DNA of 64,000 nt from NCBI RefSeq assembly GCF_011397635.1, contig NC_064774.1:310001-374000 (forward strand), written 5' to 3'. Made by a program: the position numbers and the translations under genes. The notes under the pieces were generated by a model. That model ran no database searches, was not told where the DNA came from, and saw only the letters and a program-made list of their open reading frames with translations. How positions within the stretch are numbered: the stretch's first letter is position 1; every line of letters begins with the position of its first letter. The DNA comes from Epinephelus fuscoguttatus (Eukaryota; Chordata; Actinopteri; Perciformes; Serranidae). Below, one piece after another: positions 23,301 through 34,496 of this stretch.

Positions 23301-26300
23301 GTTCGTTTCTCTGAAAAGTTTGGTTTCAAGCAATTATTTAATGTGATAAAACAGGGATTTCACACCATGTTGCCAACTGGTGTACTTGCATTTAATGGCG
23401 CTGCTCGCAATTGTTCGGACGGGTGTTTGGACGATCCCTACTGTGTAGACTCTGGCTCTGGAATGATTGCTCAGAATCCAGGATATTTTGGATTCACTAA
23501 TGGTTAGTTGGGGTGGGAGGGGACACGTTGTCCATCTTTACATACAGTCTGTGAATGCAACACAAAAGAAGCTTTTTTTTGCATACAAACATAAACAGAA
23601 CTATGGATACAGATATTTAAAACTATTACAAGATACAAGGAAACAATAGGCATTTTTGGACTTCAGGATTTTTTTCCACAGTTCTAACAGCCAAGTTTTA
23701 AGAACCTCCCTTTTTGTTGTGTTTGCTTTGCAAGAACAAGTTACTATCATAATTTTTAGAATGCTAGTTTGAGGTTGTTTTTAGCTCCTATTTCTAAGGA
23801 AGTAATCGCCCAGCACAAAAGGAGCCATGAGTGAACAAAGTGTACTTTGACTGGTCCAGACAAAAGCGTACGTTGATTGGTTGAACATATCAGCCAATGC
23901 ACCACCGGCAACTGCCATTTTTAAAAAGCTGTTAACTGTGTAAACAAAAGGAAAACGCAAAAAACAAACAGCTCATAACAAAAAAAAGGAAGAAAACACG
24001 GACAAATTGACCTACACTGAAGTCCACACTTTACTAAGCATGTATGCAACAGTAGATTTAAAACGCAATTTTGACTTGTCATAGTGAAAGTAACAGTGCT
24101 ATACCAACTGCTGGCAGGCTTACAACATGTTACTTCAGCATTCATATTGGCGGTGGAAATGCAAACAGAAAAAGCCCTTGTTACCTACAAAGCAGTACTT
24201 GAAACTCTGGCCTTTGCCATTTATTTACAATAACTGGCAGATGACATGTATATTCTGAATTTACCAGGCCATCTTACTGTTTGATTCAAGTTTGATTTTC
24301 TAACAAAATATATTAGATATAACAGGGACAGTTTACTTACATGGCCTTGCTGCTGATCCTCACAGCTGGTATCAGCCTCCTTCTGCCTTCGTCTGATGTG
24401 TTGTAACTCTTCAAGTCCAACACATCCAGATCATTCTTCGATACCAGCAACATGTAGGCCAATGCAGAGCAGTGCAGTGGAGTCAGTTCTGTTTTTGAAC
24501 GATCTGATGATTTGAGATATTCCTGAATCTCATCTTTGACTTTGTGATCTCTCATCTCAACCATGGTCTGGAAGAGGTTCATGCAGCTGTCTGGAGAGAG
24601 GGCCTTCCTTCGGATGGCTTTGAGGTAAGTCAAGATTTTCTTGTCAGTACCTTGGCTTGGATCTGGTGATGTCAGCAGATCCTGCAGGACTCTGCGGTTT
24701 GGTTCTACCATGAGGCCAAGGAGGAATTGCAAGAAGAAGTCCAGGTGGCTGTTTTTCTTCTCCAACACTTTGTCAACTGTCATCTTTACAAGATCAAGTA
24801 AAGTATGTTCTTTGTCCTTCAGATCGAGGAAGCTGTCAAGCACTTCTGTGTTGTTGTTTGTGAAACAGTCATAGACAAACAGAGCTGCAAAGAACTCCTG
24901 TATGGTCAGGTGCACAAAGAAGAAGACCTTTTTCTGGGAAAAAACTTGTTCCTCTCTAAAAATTGTGTTGCAAAATCCAGAGTAGATGGTTGCCTCTTTT
25001 ACGTCGATGCCACAGTCTTCCAGATCTTCAGCATAGAAGATGAGATTGTTCTTCTGCAGGTGAACAAACGCAAGCTTGCCGAGTTTCAGGAGAAATTCTC
25101 TGTGTTTCTTCAGAAGGCTCTCTTTGTTTTCCTCTGCCTTCTGGTCATATTTTCTGCTTCTGCGTATTGTCTGGGCAAACAGGAAATGTGCCATCATCTC
25201 TGTTAGAGTTTGAGGAGTTTCAGCTTTCTCATCTCCTCCTCCAAAGATCTCCTGAAATAACACGGCAGAAATCCAGCAGAAGATCGGGATCTGGCACATG
25301 ATGTCGAGACTCTGTGAAGAGCGAATGTGTGAAATGATCCTGTCAGCGAGGCCTGGGTCATTTCTAAATCTCTTTCTGAAGAATTCTTCTTTTTGTGGGT
25401 CACTGAACCCTCTTATCTCCGTCACCATGTCGATAAAGCCTGCAGGGATCTGATTGGCTGCTGCTGGACGGGACGTTATCCACACGTTAGCATTAGGAAG
25501 AAGGTTACCCTGGATGAGGTTTGCTAGAAGATTCCCCACAGATGTCACTTCACTGACTGATGCTAGTGGCTTGTTCTTGAAATCCAGTTGAATTCTGCTT
25601 TCATCCAGGCCATCCAGGATCACTACAGCCTTGGCTTTGATTAAATCTTCTGAATTTGTCAGATGGTGGATCGCAGGGTGAAATTCAGTCAGGAGCTCAT
25701 GTAAGCTTTTGTTATCTGTGCTCAAATTCAGCTCTCGAAGAGCAAGATTGAAAACAAAATCAATGTCCTCGTTGTCTCTCCCCTCGGCCCAGTCAAGAAT
25801 GAATTTCTGCACGGAAAATGATTTTCCGATTCCTGCAACGCCCTTCGTCAAGACTGTTCTGTTGGGTTTCTCTTGGCCAGGCATAAGTTTAAAGATGTCA
25901 CTGACATTGATTGAATGTTCAGAAGACTGTCGTTTCAGTTTATGCTTATGGTGCCTCAACTCGTGCTCTGCATGTGGATTTCCAGTCTCTCCAGTGGTAA
26001 TGTGGAGTGTTGTGTAGATGCATTTCAGATTAGTCTGTTGGTCACTGTGACCTTCGCTCGTAACTGTGAACTGCTTTTGCATTGCTTCCTTAAGATTCTT
26101 CTTTGCTTTCAAAAGATGGCTGCCTCCTGCAACAACTGAATGTGGACATTTTTATTCAGATTTCTAAATGGGAAATTTTTGTATCAAATATCTATATATT
26201 ATCTCAGTTGGCAAAGATCTAACTCATGTATCAATGACTTCCTTTGAATCAAAGGAGTTTCAGTAATACCCAGAACATACACGGTTACACAGAAGCATCA

Positions 26301-28675
26301 GATTTAAAAATCCAATAAGTCTCTCTGAAGTTCCTTCTTGAGACCATGTCCAACTCTGATAGACTGATCCGCAAACTCATATCTATAATCTATATTATTG
26401 GTTCTTCTGGCTTATTTTTATTGAGCTACTCTTTCGTGTGAAAAGCCTCTGCGTATGCCCAGTGTGGAGCATATGTGGAACTACAATTAATAATACGTTT
26501 ATTTTCCTTTGTAAATTACTTGCAGTATTTAGTATTTCAAACCATAAGCACCATTTTTTTTCTTTGAGCTATGACGAATTATTAATGTATTACTGGTAGG
26601 TACTAGTAGCATTAACAATATAAGCAGAACTACAAATATACACGTACACAGGTAAACTTACATGTGTCTTCCTTAGTATCTGTTTGGTGTCCGCCAGTGA
26701 AATGGACTGAATCCTCCTTACACTCTGAACCTAACGGCTCCACACTCTGCTGTCTATAAGAACAAATGACAACAAATGGCACCTTAAATCTTGTCAGATG
26801 CAGGTAGTCAATGGAAAAATGAGCTGATCTACAGATAGTGCGACAACACAATCCACGTGAGTTCAAAATGTTTCAGTTTGAGCAAAATATTCATGCTTAT
26901 CTTTGGGCAGCCATTCACACACGCATACATTTCATAAATTGAAAATTACAATAATGTGCATAACAATATATATATGTACAGTACAGGCCAAAAGTTTGGA
27001 CACACCTTCTCATTCAATGCGTTTTCTTTATTTTCACGACTATTTACATTGTAGATTCTCACTGAAGGCATCAAAACTATGAATGAACACATGTGGAGTT
27101 ATGTACTTAACAAAAAAAGGTGAAATAACTGAAAACGTGTTTTATATTCTAGTTTCTTCAAAATAGCCACCCTTTGCTCTGATTACTGCTTTGCACACTC
27201 TTGGCATTCTCTCCATGAGCTTCAAGAGGTAGTCACCTGAAATGGTTTTCCAACAGTCTTGAAGGAGTTCCCAGAGGTGTTTAGCACTTGTTGGCCCCTT
27301 TGCCTTCACTCTGCGGTCCAGCTCACCCCAAACCATCTCCATTGGGTTCAGGTCCGGTGACTGTGGAGGCCAGGTCATCTGCCGCAGCACTCCATCACTC
27401 TCCTTCTTGGTCAAATAGCCCTTACACAGCCTGGAGGTGTGTTTGGGGTCATTGTCCTGTTGAAAAATAAATGATCGTCCAACTAAACGCAAACCGGATG
27501 GGATGGCATGTCGCTGCAGGATGCTGTGGTAGCCATGCTGGTTCAGTGTACCAGGCAGCCATGCTGGTTCAGTGTACCAGGCATGTGGAATCCATCCGTT
27601 CACCTTTTCTGCGTCTCACAAAGACACGGCGGTTGGAACCAAAGATCTCAAATTTGGACTCATCAGACCAAAGCACAGATTTCCACTGGTCTAATGTCCA
27701 TTCCTTGTGTTTCTTGGCCCAAACAAATCTCTTCTGCTTGTTGCCTCTCCTTAGCAGTGGTTTCCTAGCAGCTATTTGACCATGAAGGCCTGATTCGCGC
27801 AGTCTCCTCTTAACAGTTGTTCTAGAGATGGGTCTGCTGCTAGAACTCTGTGTGGCATTCATCTGGTCTCTGATCTGAGCTGCTGTTAACTTGCCATTTC
27901 TGAGGCTGGTGACTCAGATGAACTTATCCTCAGAAGCAGAGGTGACTCTTGGTCTTCCTTTCTGGGTCGGTCCTCATGTGCCAGTTTCGTTTGTGGCGCT
28001 TGATGGTTTTTGCGACTCACTTGGGGACACATTTAAAGTTTTGCAATTTTCGGACTGACTGACCTTCATTTCTTAAAGTAATGATGGCCACTCGTTTTCT
28101 TTAGTTAGCTGATTGGTTCTTGCCATAATATGAATTTTAACAGTTGTCCAATAGGGCTGTCGGCTGTGTATTAACCTGACTTCTGCACAACACAACTGAT
28201 GGTCCCAACCCCATTGATAAAGCAAGAAATTCCACTAATTAACCCTGATAAGGCACACCTGTGAAGTGGAAACCATTTCAGGTGACTACCTCTTGAAGCT
28301 CATGGAGAGAATGCCAAGAGTGTGCAAAGCAGTAATCAGAGCAAAGGGTGGCTATTTTGAAGAAACTAGAATATAAAACATGTTTTCAGTTATTTCACCT
28401 TTTTTTGTTAAGTACATAACTCCACATGTGTTCATTCATAGTTTTGATGCCTTCAGTGAGAATCTACAATGTAAATAGTCATGAAAATAAAGAAAACGCA
28501 TTGAATGAGAAGGTGTGTCCAAACTTTTGGCCTGTACTGTATATATATATATTTTTTACAGAATATATTCAAATTACCTTTGCATCTCTTCAAGACCAAA
28601 AAAGAGTGGTTCGCACATGGATCTATCGCTCTTCAGAGAGATCCAGTCGGGACCTGTGGGCTTAGTTGCACTCAT
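19837..28675 (-). CDS. NLRC3-like NLR with C-terminal B30.2 domain (seven coding exons)
   Basis: This is a fish-type NLR, a cytosolic pattern-sensing ATPase family with roles in innate immunity. Exons: 28,675-28,578; 26,753-26,662; 26,135-24,341; 23,156-22,983; 22,258-22,085; 20,512-20,466; 20,363-19,837. All junctions are GT-AG, every phase fits, and the total of 2,907 nt gives 968 residues. Order: N-terminal module with SLKSDRSM (1-63), FISNA-like region (about 64-150), NACHT with Walker A GVAGIGKS (about 162) and Walker B VVILDGLDE (about 234), two LRR exons, a linker, and PRY-SPRY. I see no internal stop or frameshift. The start is taken at 28,675, the first base of its exon; a further coding exon upstream cannot be excluded. 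The ligand is unknown. Confidence 0.85.
20466..20512 (-). CDS. Short linker exon of the first NLR
   Basis: A 47-nt exon between ACTCTACAG and GTAAGTATC encodes TEHGGSQRLKPGFKK. It is the only phase bridge between the last LRR exon (which ends AA) and the B30.2 exon (which starts AT): AA|C...T|AT gives N then Y at the junctions. The HGG-RLKPG-KK pattern is typical just before the B30.2 exon in fish NLRs. Confidence 0.85.
20520..22084. other. Intron of the first NLR, no gene
   Basis: AT-rich intron sequence. The segment near 21,780-21,900 resembles the one near 11,840-11,960 (both have a TTGCCC-CAGAGGCTT-ATC pattern), suggesting copies of one old repeat. Confidence 0.5.
22085..22258 (-). CDS. 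LRR exon 2 of the first NLR
   Basis: A 174-nt exon, the standard length for this family, encodes LSGCQVTEEGCAFLALALQ and then HLIKLDLSYNHPGDSGEKLL. The donor is ACTCAA|GTAATT. The acceptor follows TTTTCTCAG; the octamer GTTGTCAG is repeated immediately after it, creating two more AG sites that would break the frame. Confidence 0.85.
22983..23156 (-). CDS. LRR exon 1 of the first NLR
   Basis: A 174-nt exon between CTACCCATAG and GTACTG encodes LADCKVTPELVEHLAFALKH and then LRDLDLSNNDLKDSGVELL, a tandem ribonuclease-inhibitor-type LRR pair. Phase AT|A joins it to the NACHT exon. Confidence 0.88.
23188..23553. mobile_element. hAT-like MITE in an NLR intron
   Basis: Ends of about 30 bp pair with mismatches (left GACAGTATATAAAGATGGAC; right complement GACTGTATGTAAAGATGGAC). 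Flanks AATGCTAC (23,180-23,187) and AATGCAAC (23,554-23,561) match at 7 of 8 bases, as a hAT target duplication would. It has no coding capacity. Confidence 0.7.
24341..26135 (-). CDS. FISNA-NACHT exon of the first NLR
   Basis: A 1,795-nt exon, open throughout. The acceptor is CACATTCAG|TTGTTGCAG; using the second AG would create a TGA with the T from the previous exon, so the first is chosen. The FISNA-like part contains LKCIYTTLHIT and VSDIFKLMP. NACHT motifs follow: GVAGIGKSFSVQKFILDWAE, LALRELNL, VVILDGLDESRI and [13 protein letters not shown]. The winged-helix region includes FVHLTIQEFFAALF. The exon ends [13 protein letters not shown] with donor CCAT|GTAAGT. Confidence 0.92.
26662..26753 (-). 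CDS. Second N-terminal exon of the first NLR
   Basis: A 92-nt exon between TTCTTATAG and GTAAGTTT. It joins the previous exon as AG|A and encodes RQQSVEPLGSECKEDS and HQTDTKEDT. It is polar and probably disordered, and it ends in phase 1. No domain is recognised; its support is phase and splice sites. Confidence 0.7.
26979..28539 (-). mobile_element. Tc1-type transposon with long terminal inverted repeats
   Basis: The ends read CAGTACAGGCCAAAAGTTTG, flanked by TA on both sides, the Tc1/mariner target. The two ends stay nearly identical for about 270 bp (26,979-27,250 against 28,270-28,539). The inner part of the inverted repeat covers the last 30 or so codons of the transposase, so that coding end exists twice in opposite orientation. 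The transposase lies on the minus strand and is broken. The element sits between the first and second exons of the first NLR. Confidence 0.93.
27142..27965 (-). pseudogene. Tc1-family transposase, broken
   Basis: The minus strand shows the helix-turn-helix part (SEDKFI, LTAAQIRDQMN, SRTTVKRRL), then WSDESKFEIFGS with the first catalytic Asp, then QQDNDPKHTS with the second, then PPQSPDLNPMEMVWGELDR with the third acidic residue (Glu). Damage: an in-frame TGA at 27,914-27,916; a shift between the two main frames near 27,580, where a 26-bp unit is tandemly duplicated (27,532-27,557 and 27,558-27,583); and apparent loss of the glycine-rich VWGCF region. It cannot make an active enzyme. Confidence 0.9.
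28578..28675 (-). CDS. First coding exon of the first NLR (N-terminal module)
   Basis: A 98-nt exon between TTAGTTCACAG and GTAATTTG. It encodes MSATKPTGPDWISLKSDRSM and then CEPLFFGLEEMQ. The S-x-KSDRSM core is the recurrent N-terminal module of fish NLRs and is shared with the second NLR here. The ATG is the first triplet of the exon. If an exon further upstream were coding, the start would move. Confidence 0.75.
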
Positions 28676-29183
28676 CTGTGAACTAAGAAAAGATAATCTA
28701 TTAAAAAACAAGCAAATGACCTTTATTAAAAAACTGTCTGATATTTCTATGCATGAGCTGCATGTGTTAAACATTCATTGACATTTGGTTAATATACATA
28801 CTAGTAGCCTATGTTAGACGACCTGCTGGATGAAGCAAGGCACTAATGATAAGTTAATGCAGTCAACTCGAATAGTCTGATGCTGCTGCTAAATGATAAA
28901 AAAGGTGACTGTGGATCTGTAAAAAATCGGATGAAAGTCAGAATATTGTGTCACATCATCTCATACATACATAAATATGTAGATCCCAGGGGACATTTTT
29001 TTGTATTTGAGAGCCATTTAAATGTGTAATTTGTGGTTGATTTTATTTAGCTGAACTATTAATATTGTATATGTGATTCATTGAACAATCCATGTACTGT
29101 GGTCTTTTAGATCTGCCTTAATAAGTTATTTATTTTATATGTTAGTACTGTACCATGGACCTTCCCTGTGTCTGGAATAAAGG

Positions 29184-29215
<32 letters not shown>

Positions 29216-30871
29216 CTGACTGATTGTTTGACTGATTGTTTACAGAATCTGAATCTCACTCTGAGATACTGTTGTTGTTCACAAACTAAAGAAATGAGAG
29301 ATCATTTATGTTTTTACTGAATATTTGAAGCAGACTGTAACACCAACATATTCTCATTTTGACCTCGTCACATATTGAAGTTTGGCTGTGGACTTTCCAC
29401 GTCCACATACGACATGCAAGGTACCCTGGGTGCGTTGATTGTTGACCTTCTAGGACACAGTGGCAAGATCTCTTCTTTCAAGATACACTTCTGTTTTCAC
29501 TGGAAATTTGACATTTACATACAGTCTCTTTCAAAATAAACGCACTATGTCGGTACAAAACCGCAAATTGACTTTTTTTTCAACAACAAAAACACTTTTA
29601 GGTTTAGGAAAAGGCAACAGGCTTATGCTTTGGAATGTAACGGGACGCGAACACCGCCCTCTAGGGTCAAAGTTGGTGTTTGTTGGATCCATGCACCACC
29701 ACTCCCACACGCCCCTCTTGGACATTCTCTACCTAAACTTTCGTCCTTGTCCTCCCCCCGGACGCCGTTAAACTACAATGGCAATCGGCCATCTATCATG
29801 CTGACGTTAAAGGACTCCTTTTTTCGTTGGTTTCTGATGCTGCGAGTCACTGCCCAAGCGCTGGATTTCAACGGCTTCTGAGTGAGACCGGGCTCGTAAA
29901 ACCATATCAATTACTTTGTTGCAATTCTATGCTCGTAAATTAAAAAATTTTACATTATAACTAATTTGTCATATCATCAAGAAAAAATACCCTGAAATAG
30001 CGTCATATTATTTTCGGGCCATAATCGCCAAGCCCTAATACGCACAGGCAGTATTGTGTATTTTAGTTGAATGCACCACACACTGCAAAAAGTTAAAGGT
30101 TGAAGCTTAAATGGAGTAAAATACAGTACACTCTGATAATGGAAGGAACAAAGTGTCTGGAGCACTGAAGCAGCATTTTATACAGGCAAAATGTCGACAT
30201 CTGCTGGACATCTTTAGGTACTGCAAAAAAAAATTACACGTCCTGCATGTGCGACTTGAAGTTGCTGATCATCATCGAGATACTTTAAACCCCAGCCCAC
30301 CTATTGATGATCAGGTGAACTCTGTAGCCTATCAGTACCTGACAGACGGCTCGCTGCAGGAGCCCATCGGCTCCTCGAAGGAGTCATTCGACGATAAAGA
30401 GGCGTCAGCTCGTTTCCTCTTGCTCTCAGCCATCACTGTTCAGTTTTCAATAGGTCTGTAAAGGACACAAATGTTTATATGGACAAGTTGCTGCACATTA
30501 AGAGCTGTTTTTCAGTCGGTTTACCATCTTTCCTTTGTTTGCTGTGTAAATTCTGCGTCTGCTTAATGACAGGAATATGGAGGAAGGGCGTGTTTTCTCC
30601 ACAGACTGTCCTCCGCACTTGCTGCCCAGTATAAATATATTGGAAGCTTATGACTGAAACAAGTCGGAGTTTGTTCTAATTTTAATTGTTTAACTCCGAC
30701 TTGTTTCAGTAATACGCTCACAGCACCCTGCACAGCGCCGCAAATGTGGCAGGCCACAGACGCACATGTGGAGGTGGGTCACAGAGACGGAAATAACCGC
30801 AAACTACACGAACCTGGCAACTTGTGACACTTGATAGATATGATCGGAGGAATCATAAGTAGCCTACTTAC
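28676..30871. other. Proposed first intron of the first NLR
   Basis: No exon is seen. A (GATT)n run lies at 29,184-29,216. The segment 29,340-29,900 has a short CpG-bearing stretch (CCGCCCTCTAGGGTCAAAGT) typical of a multi-copy repeat rather than a gene. Confidence 0.5.
29184..29216. repeat. (GATT)n microsatellite
   Basis: About eight GATT units, then degenerate GACT/GATT units to 29,240. Confidence 0.9.
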
Positions 30872-30975
30872 TTTAATGTCTTCGTTTTCTTCGGAGCAAA
30901 TGAGCTGTAGTCGTCTCGCAGCAGCACGAGCACAAAGAATGACGAGCACATCCAGGAAGTTACTTTCACTTTTGA
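30872..30975 (-). promoter_or_regulatory. Putative promoter and 5' exon of the first NLR, with ISRE-like motif
   Basis: On the minus strand AAAAGTGAAAGTAAC (30,974-30,960) matches the IRF/ISRE pattern GAAANNGAAA with one change. About 90 bp downstream lies a strong donor, GACATTAAA|GTAAGTAGG (exon end 30,872). Joining it to the exon at 28,675 puts AAA directly before the ATG. An upstream in-frame ATG at 31,036 lies in repeat-like sequence and is not preferred. The transcription start is not known. Confidence 0.45.
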
Positions 30976-31001
30976 TGTAATCAGATAGACAGGATGTAAC
31001 T

Positions 31002-31210
31002 GCGGTGGTTGAATGTAACGAAGTACATTTTCTCAAATGCTGTATTCACTAGTATTTTACTTCAGTGTTTCGATTTATTTATGCTATTTTTCACTTCTGC
31101 TCCACTAAATAGATACTGTTCTTTCACTGCACTGTGTGACTGACAGCTGCAGTCACTTTACAGATGACAGTTTCTCATCCCCTTTTTGTCCAGTGAAAAC
31201 CATGCATCTC
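31002..31210. mobile_element. Partial hAT-type repeat
   Basis: GCGGTGGTTGAATGTAACGA, then AGTACATTTTCTCAAATGCT, resembles the start of the common fish repeat also present at 48,021-48,509 (there in its GTGGACAAAGTA form). Only one end is recognised, so the limits are rough. Confidence 0.45.
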
Positions 31211-31769
31211 CAGATGTGTTGATGTTGAATGTTTGTGATAAACTGAAGGATGAAGTGTTCCTTTTATGTTCAGAAAATCGCCCCTTCTTTTTAAGCTAAA
31301 TCAACAAATTAAAAACTCTCTGGGATCAGTTTGAAAAGTCGTTGTCACAAAGCTGAAAACAGGCTCTTTGTCTGACTTATTAGATATACATGGTTCTCAC
31401 AGGACAGTCACACTGCTAACATATGATGATCTTGTAGAATATGATGCATTGCTGTAGATTAAACTCCCCAACAGTAAAGAAAGGAGTTAAAATGCATCAC
31501 AGGCATTAATGCAGCAGGAATATGAATCCAGAAACATCAGACAGAGAAACACAGAGAAATACAGTGTGGTTTGCTTCAGGACAGGATCTGAGTCAGTGAA
31601 TTATTTACAGTGAGTCTACAGAAAACATACAAATGTAGATGATGATATGGTGACATCTAGTGGAGGGAAATAGTCACAACTATTGAACACATGTACAGTG
31701 ACGACAGACTGCGAAGCAGGATTTGGAGTTGGCAAGGTAACTTCAGGGTTAACTCTGGGTTTTTTGACC

Positions 31770-32262
31770 ATGACAAACTACCTCAACAGCAAGAGGCTTA
31801 TTACCTTATTACCTCTCTACATTTTAAATCTGCTTACATATCATACTAGCGTTCACAGCACACGTTCATCAGACAAAATACTATTAACCACTCCTTCAAC
31901 AAGAGCAGAACTTGGTAAAACAGCTTTCTCTTCATATGCACCATACGCCTGGAATGAACTCCAAAACACCTTAAATCTGGAATCACTTCCACTTTTCAAC
32001 ATATTTAAAAACCTTTTAAAATCAACCATTACTGAACAGTGTCACTGCTTCTCACATGGTGCCTTTCAATAGTATGTCTGTTTTACCTTGTGCCTTACTG
32101 AGTGTAATGTGTTCTCATTGACTTTGTGTTCTAGTGGTTTTAGTATGTGTCCATTGTCTTTTGTGTACTTGTAACTTTTGCTACCAGTCTTGGCCAGGAC
32201 TCTCTGGAAGAACTCAATGGGACCCTTACTGGTTAAATAAAGGTTAAATACAATCAATAAAA
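31770..32262 (+). mobile_element. L2/Rex-type LINE, 3' tail
   Basis: The plus-strand frame ending at 32,072 contains THSVHSTRSSD-like and AFSSYAPYAWNELQ motifs and FKNLLKS, the C-terminal pattern of L2-like ORF2. The 3' UTR ends with CCAGGACTCTCTGGAAGAAC, then CTGGTTAAATAAAGGTTAAA, the characteristic short terminal repeat. It differs clearly from the copy at 15.2 kb and is heavily 5'-truncated. Confidence 0.75.
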
Positions 32263-32280
32263 ATTGGATTTACTAGTCCA

Positions 32281-33140
32281 TACCCATTGAGTGCACAGCA
32301 TACCATACCATGACTTAGTCATACAGCCACAGGGGGAGCCACAGCGATCGGTCACATTTTAGCCATTTTGAAGCATTTTTCTGTTGTTATAGCGCCACCC
32401 AGTTGCCAATTAGAGTTAAATTTCTCCAGTCACCTTGAGGCGTCCTGTTCTACATATCTACCAAGTTTAGTAAAAATCCATATGGCGGTTAGGCCTAGAT
32501 AAGAAATGAGCTCTCTAGCGCCCCCATTTTGTTTGATGGGGTCAATAATGGAGGGGTCCCCTCAGATTATGTGTGGTCATATGCCTACAAAGTTGCGTGG
32601 TGATGGGTGAAACCCTTGAGATGTTCTACACCTTTATGTGATGAGCCACGCCCTCCGCAATATTCATTGCCTTATAGAAGCTCAGTTTTAGGAAGTTTTC
32701 CAACTTTTGCCAAGAGGGAACTTTAGATATTGGTCCCTAGATTATGTTCACCCAGTTTCATGCAGATCGCTCAAACTTCCTAGGAAGAGATCCATTTGAA
32801 GTGTTTTTCAAAAAATTCAAAATGGTGGAAAATCTATATAAGTGGAAGTTATGGGTTCTTGAGGCAAATGTGTTCCTCATGAGGAGAGGCATCTCTGTGC
32901 AAAGTTTCATGTCTCTACGACATACGGGGCATGAGATATGCCCATTCAAAGTTTGACATTTCAATCAGTTGCTATAGCGCCCCCCTTTGGCCAATTGATG
33001 TAATATTGCTTCATTGGCATCCTCCCATGACCCTCTACCACTGTGCCAAATTTCACATGGATTGACCAAGTCAGTGAGGAGAAAAACGTGGAACAGACAC
33101 ACAGACAGAGTTTTCATCATAGTATTTGTAAGACACTCTT
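32281..33140. repeat. Dispersed repeat with recurring TATAGCGCC motif
   Basis: TATAGCGCCACC (32,392), TCTAGCGCCCCC (32,511) and TATAGCGCCCCCC (32,971) are each followed by similar context about caring-flank phrases such as CCAAGTTTAGTAAA and CCAGTTTCATGCAG. I associate this style with an abundant unclassified fish repeat. No coding sequence is seen. Confidence 0.5.
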
Positions 33141-34407
33141 GAAACATTGCCTCCGAAAGGACTGCATGATGATTTCCCTCTCAGTGTCTTCCTGTGATTC
33201 TGTATATACTTAACATTCTTTGAAAATGTCTGACATTTGTTTTCTGTAAATTGTCTCCTGAGTACTTTTCTTTTTAAAAGAAAGATTTGCTCAGGCGTCC
33301 TTGCTCACCTCCATATATTCGTGTATACATGTTGATATGTGCACGTTATCAGGTTCATTTACCAATGTGACCAGGGCCCTATTTCAGAAAGCAGGATTAG
33401 TGATAACTCTGAGTATGTTGAGCCTGAGATGCAGCGTAAATGATGAGTTATAATGAAGCCCGACCTGTGAACTTGTGTTTGATATTGGCACCATTAAGTC
33501 ATGTTTAATGTGTTATAGGTCAAACTTTACAGCACTTCTCAGGAACCCTCCGCCCTTAGTGTTTTGTACATGGCCTCTGCATGAAGCCTACACACAACTA
33601 GAAATCAGCCCTTAGTGGTGCAGACACCATGAATATCCACAGCTGTGTGTGACGACAGCTGCTCTGTTGGAGAACCTCCGATGCTGATGTGACACACTTG
33701 GTGACACAGCACTTCCTCTTGCTGTTCTTCATGTCGACAGGTCTAATGAGTCGAGGAGACTGATTTACAGAATGATGTTTAAATGAAGCCTAGTGATCCA
33801 TTTTCTTTACTTCCTGACCCCACTAGATGGAGCTCTTCATTCAACAAAGGGTTGAAAGCAGTGAACTGCATTTCCTTGAGCCTTTTTCTGTAATCCAAGA
33901 GCGCCATCTAGTGGGCTCAGACAATAAAGACAAATAGCTCCTGAGGTTTCATCTGGTCATCACTAGTGTCCACATCCAGAAAGTGAGGCCTGTGAACGTG
34001 CACACGGTTTCACAGTGACCAAGATGTATGAAATGGAATCAGGAGTAGTCTTTGAGCTTACAAAGATGTTGAATGAAGGCATACATTCAGGGACAACATC
34101 AGGTCTACACTCACCATTTCGTCCAGTTCTCAGAATCTGTCCATGACAAATATTATATACCAAGTTGATCCATTCATCAACACTCAGCCATATCTTTTCT
34201 TTCTTCCATGCCTCTCTCTCCATACGCTCTCAGAAATATTTGAAGTAGGTGTTGATTTAGGATGCAAAATAATAATCATCCTAATAACAGAGACTGTTGA
34301 GGAGTCCCAAAGCTCGACTCTCAGCAGAGTCTCAAGTCTCTGTGTTACTGTCAATAAATAATTTCCCATGAGTCAAAGGGGGGGAGGTGCCAACAGAGAG
34401 GAACAGC

Positions 34408-34496
34408 GAAAGTGAAAGTGTAAAGTCAGTGGTGTGTTCAGACTCCATTTTAAAGTGCACAGAGCAGTGAGAGGAAGACAGGTCGTGTGAGACACG
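34408..34496 (+). promoter_or_regulatory. Putative promoter and 5' exon of the second NLR, with ISRE-like motif
   Basis: GCGAAAGTGAAAGTG contains a perfect GAAANNGAAA IRF core (34,408-34,417). A TTTTAAAG element at 34,448 could act as a weak TATA box. A donor GACACG|GTGAGTG ends a possible non-coding exon at 34,496. The first coding exon is 3 kb downstream, beyond a piggyBac element. Confidence 0.45.

Larger units (their letters stand above)
31210..34400. other. Intergenic region between the divergent NLR genes
   Basis: No host gene is supported. It holds a LINE tail (31,770-32,262), a multi-copy repeat (32,281-33,140) and a fragment near 33,372 (GGGCCCTATTTCAGAAAGCA) that looks like one end of another DNA transposon. 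Confidence 0.55.

Noticed and set aside
30779..31036. Minus-strand frame that would extend the first NLR in frame upstream of 28,675
   Set aside because: Its start codon lies in a hAT-like repeat and the ISRE-like motif falls inside it, so it is more likely promoter and 5' UTR than coding.
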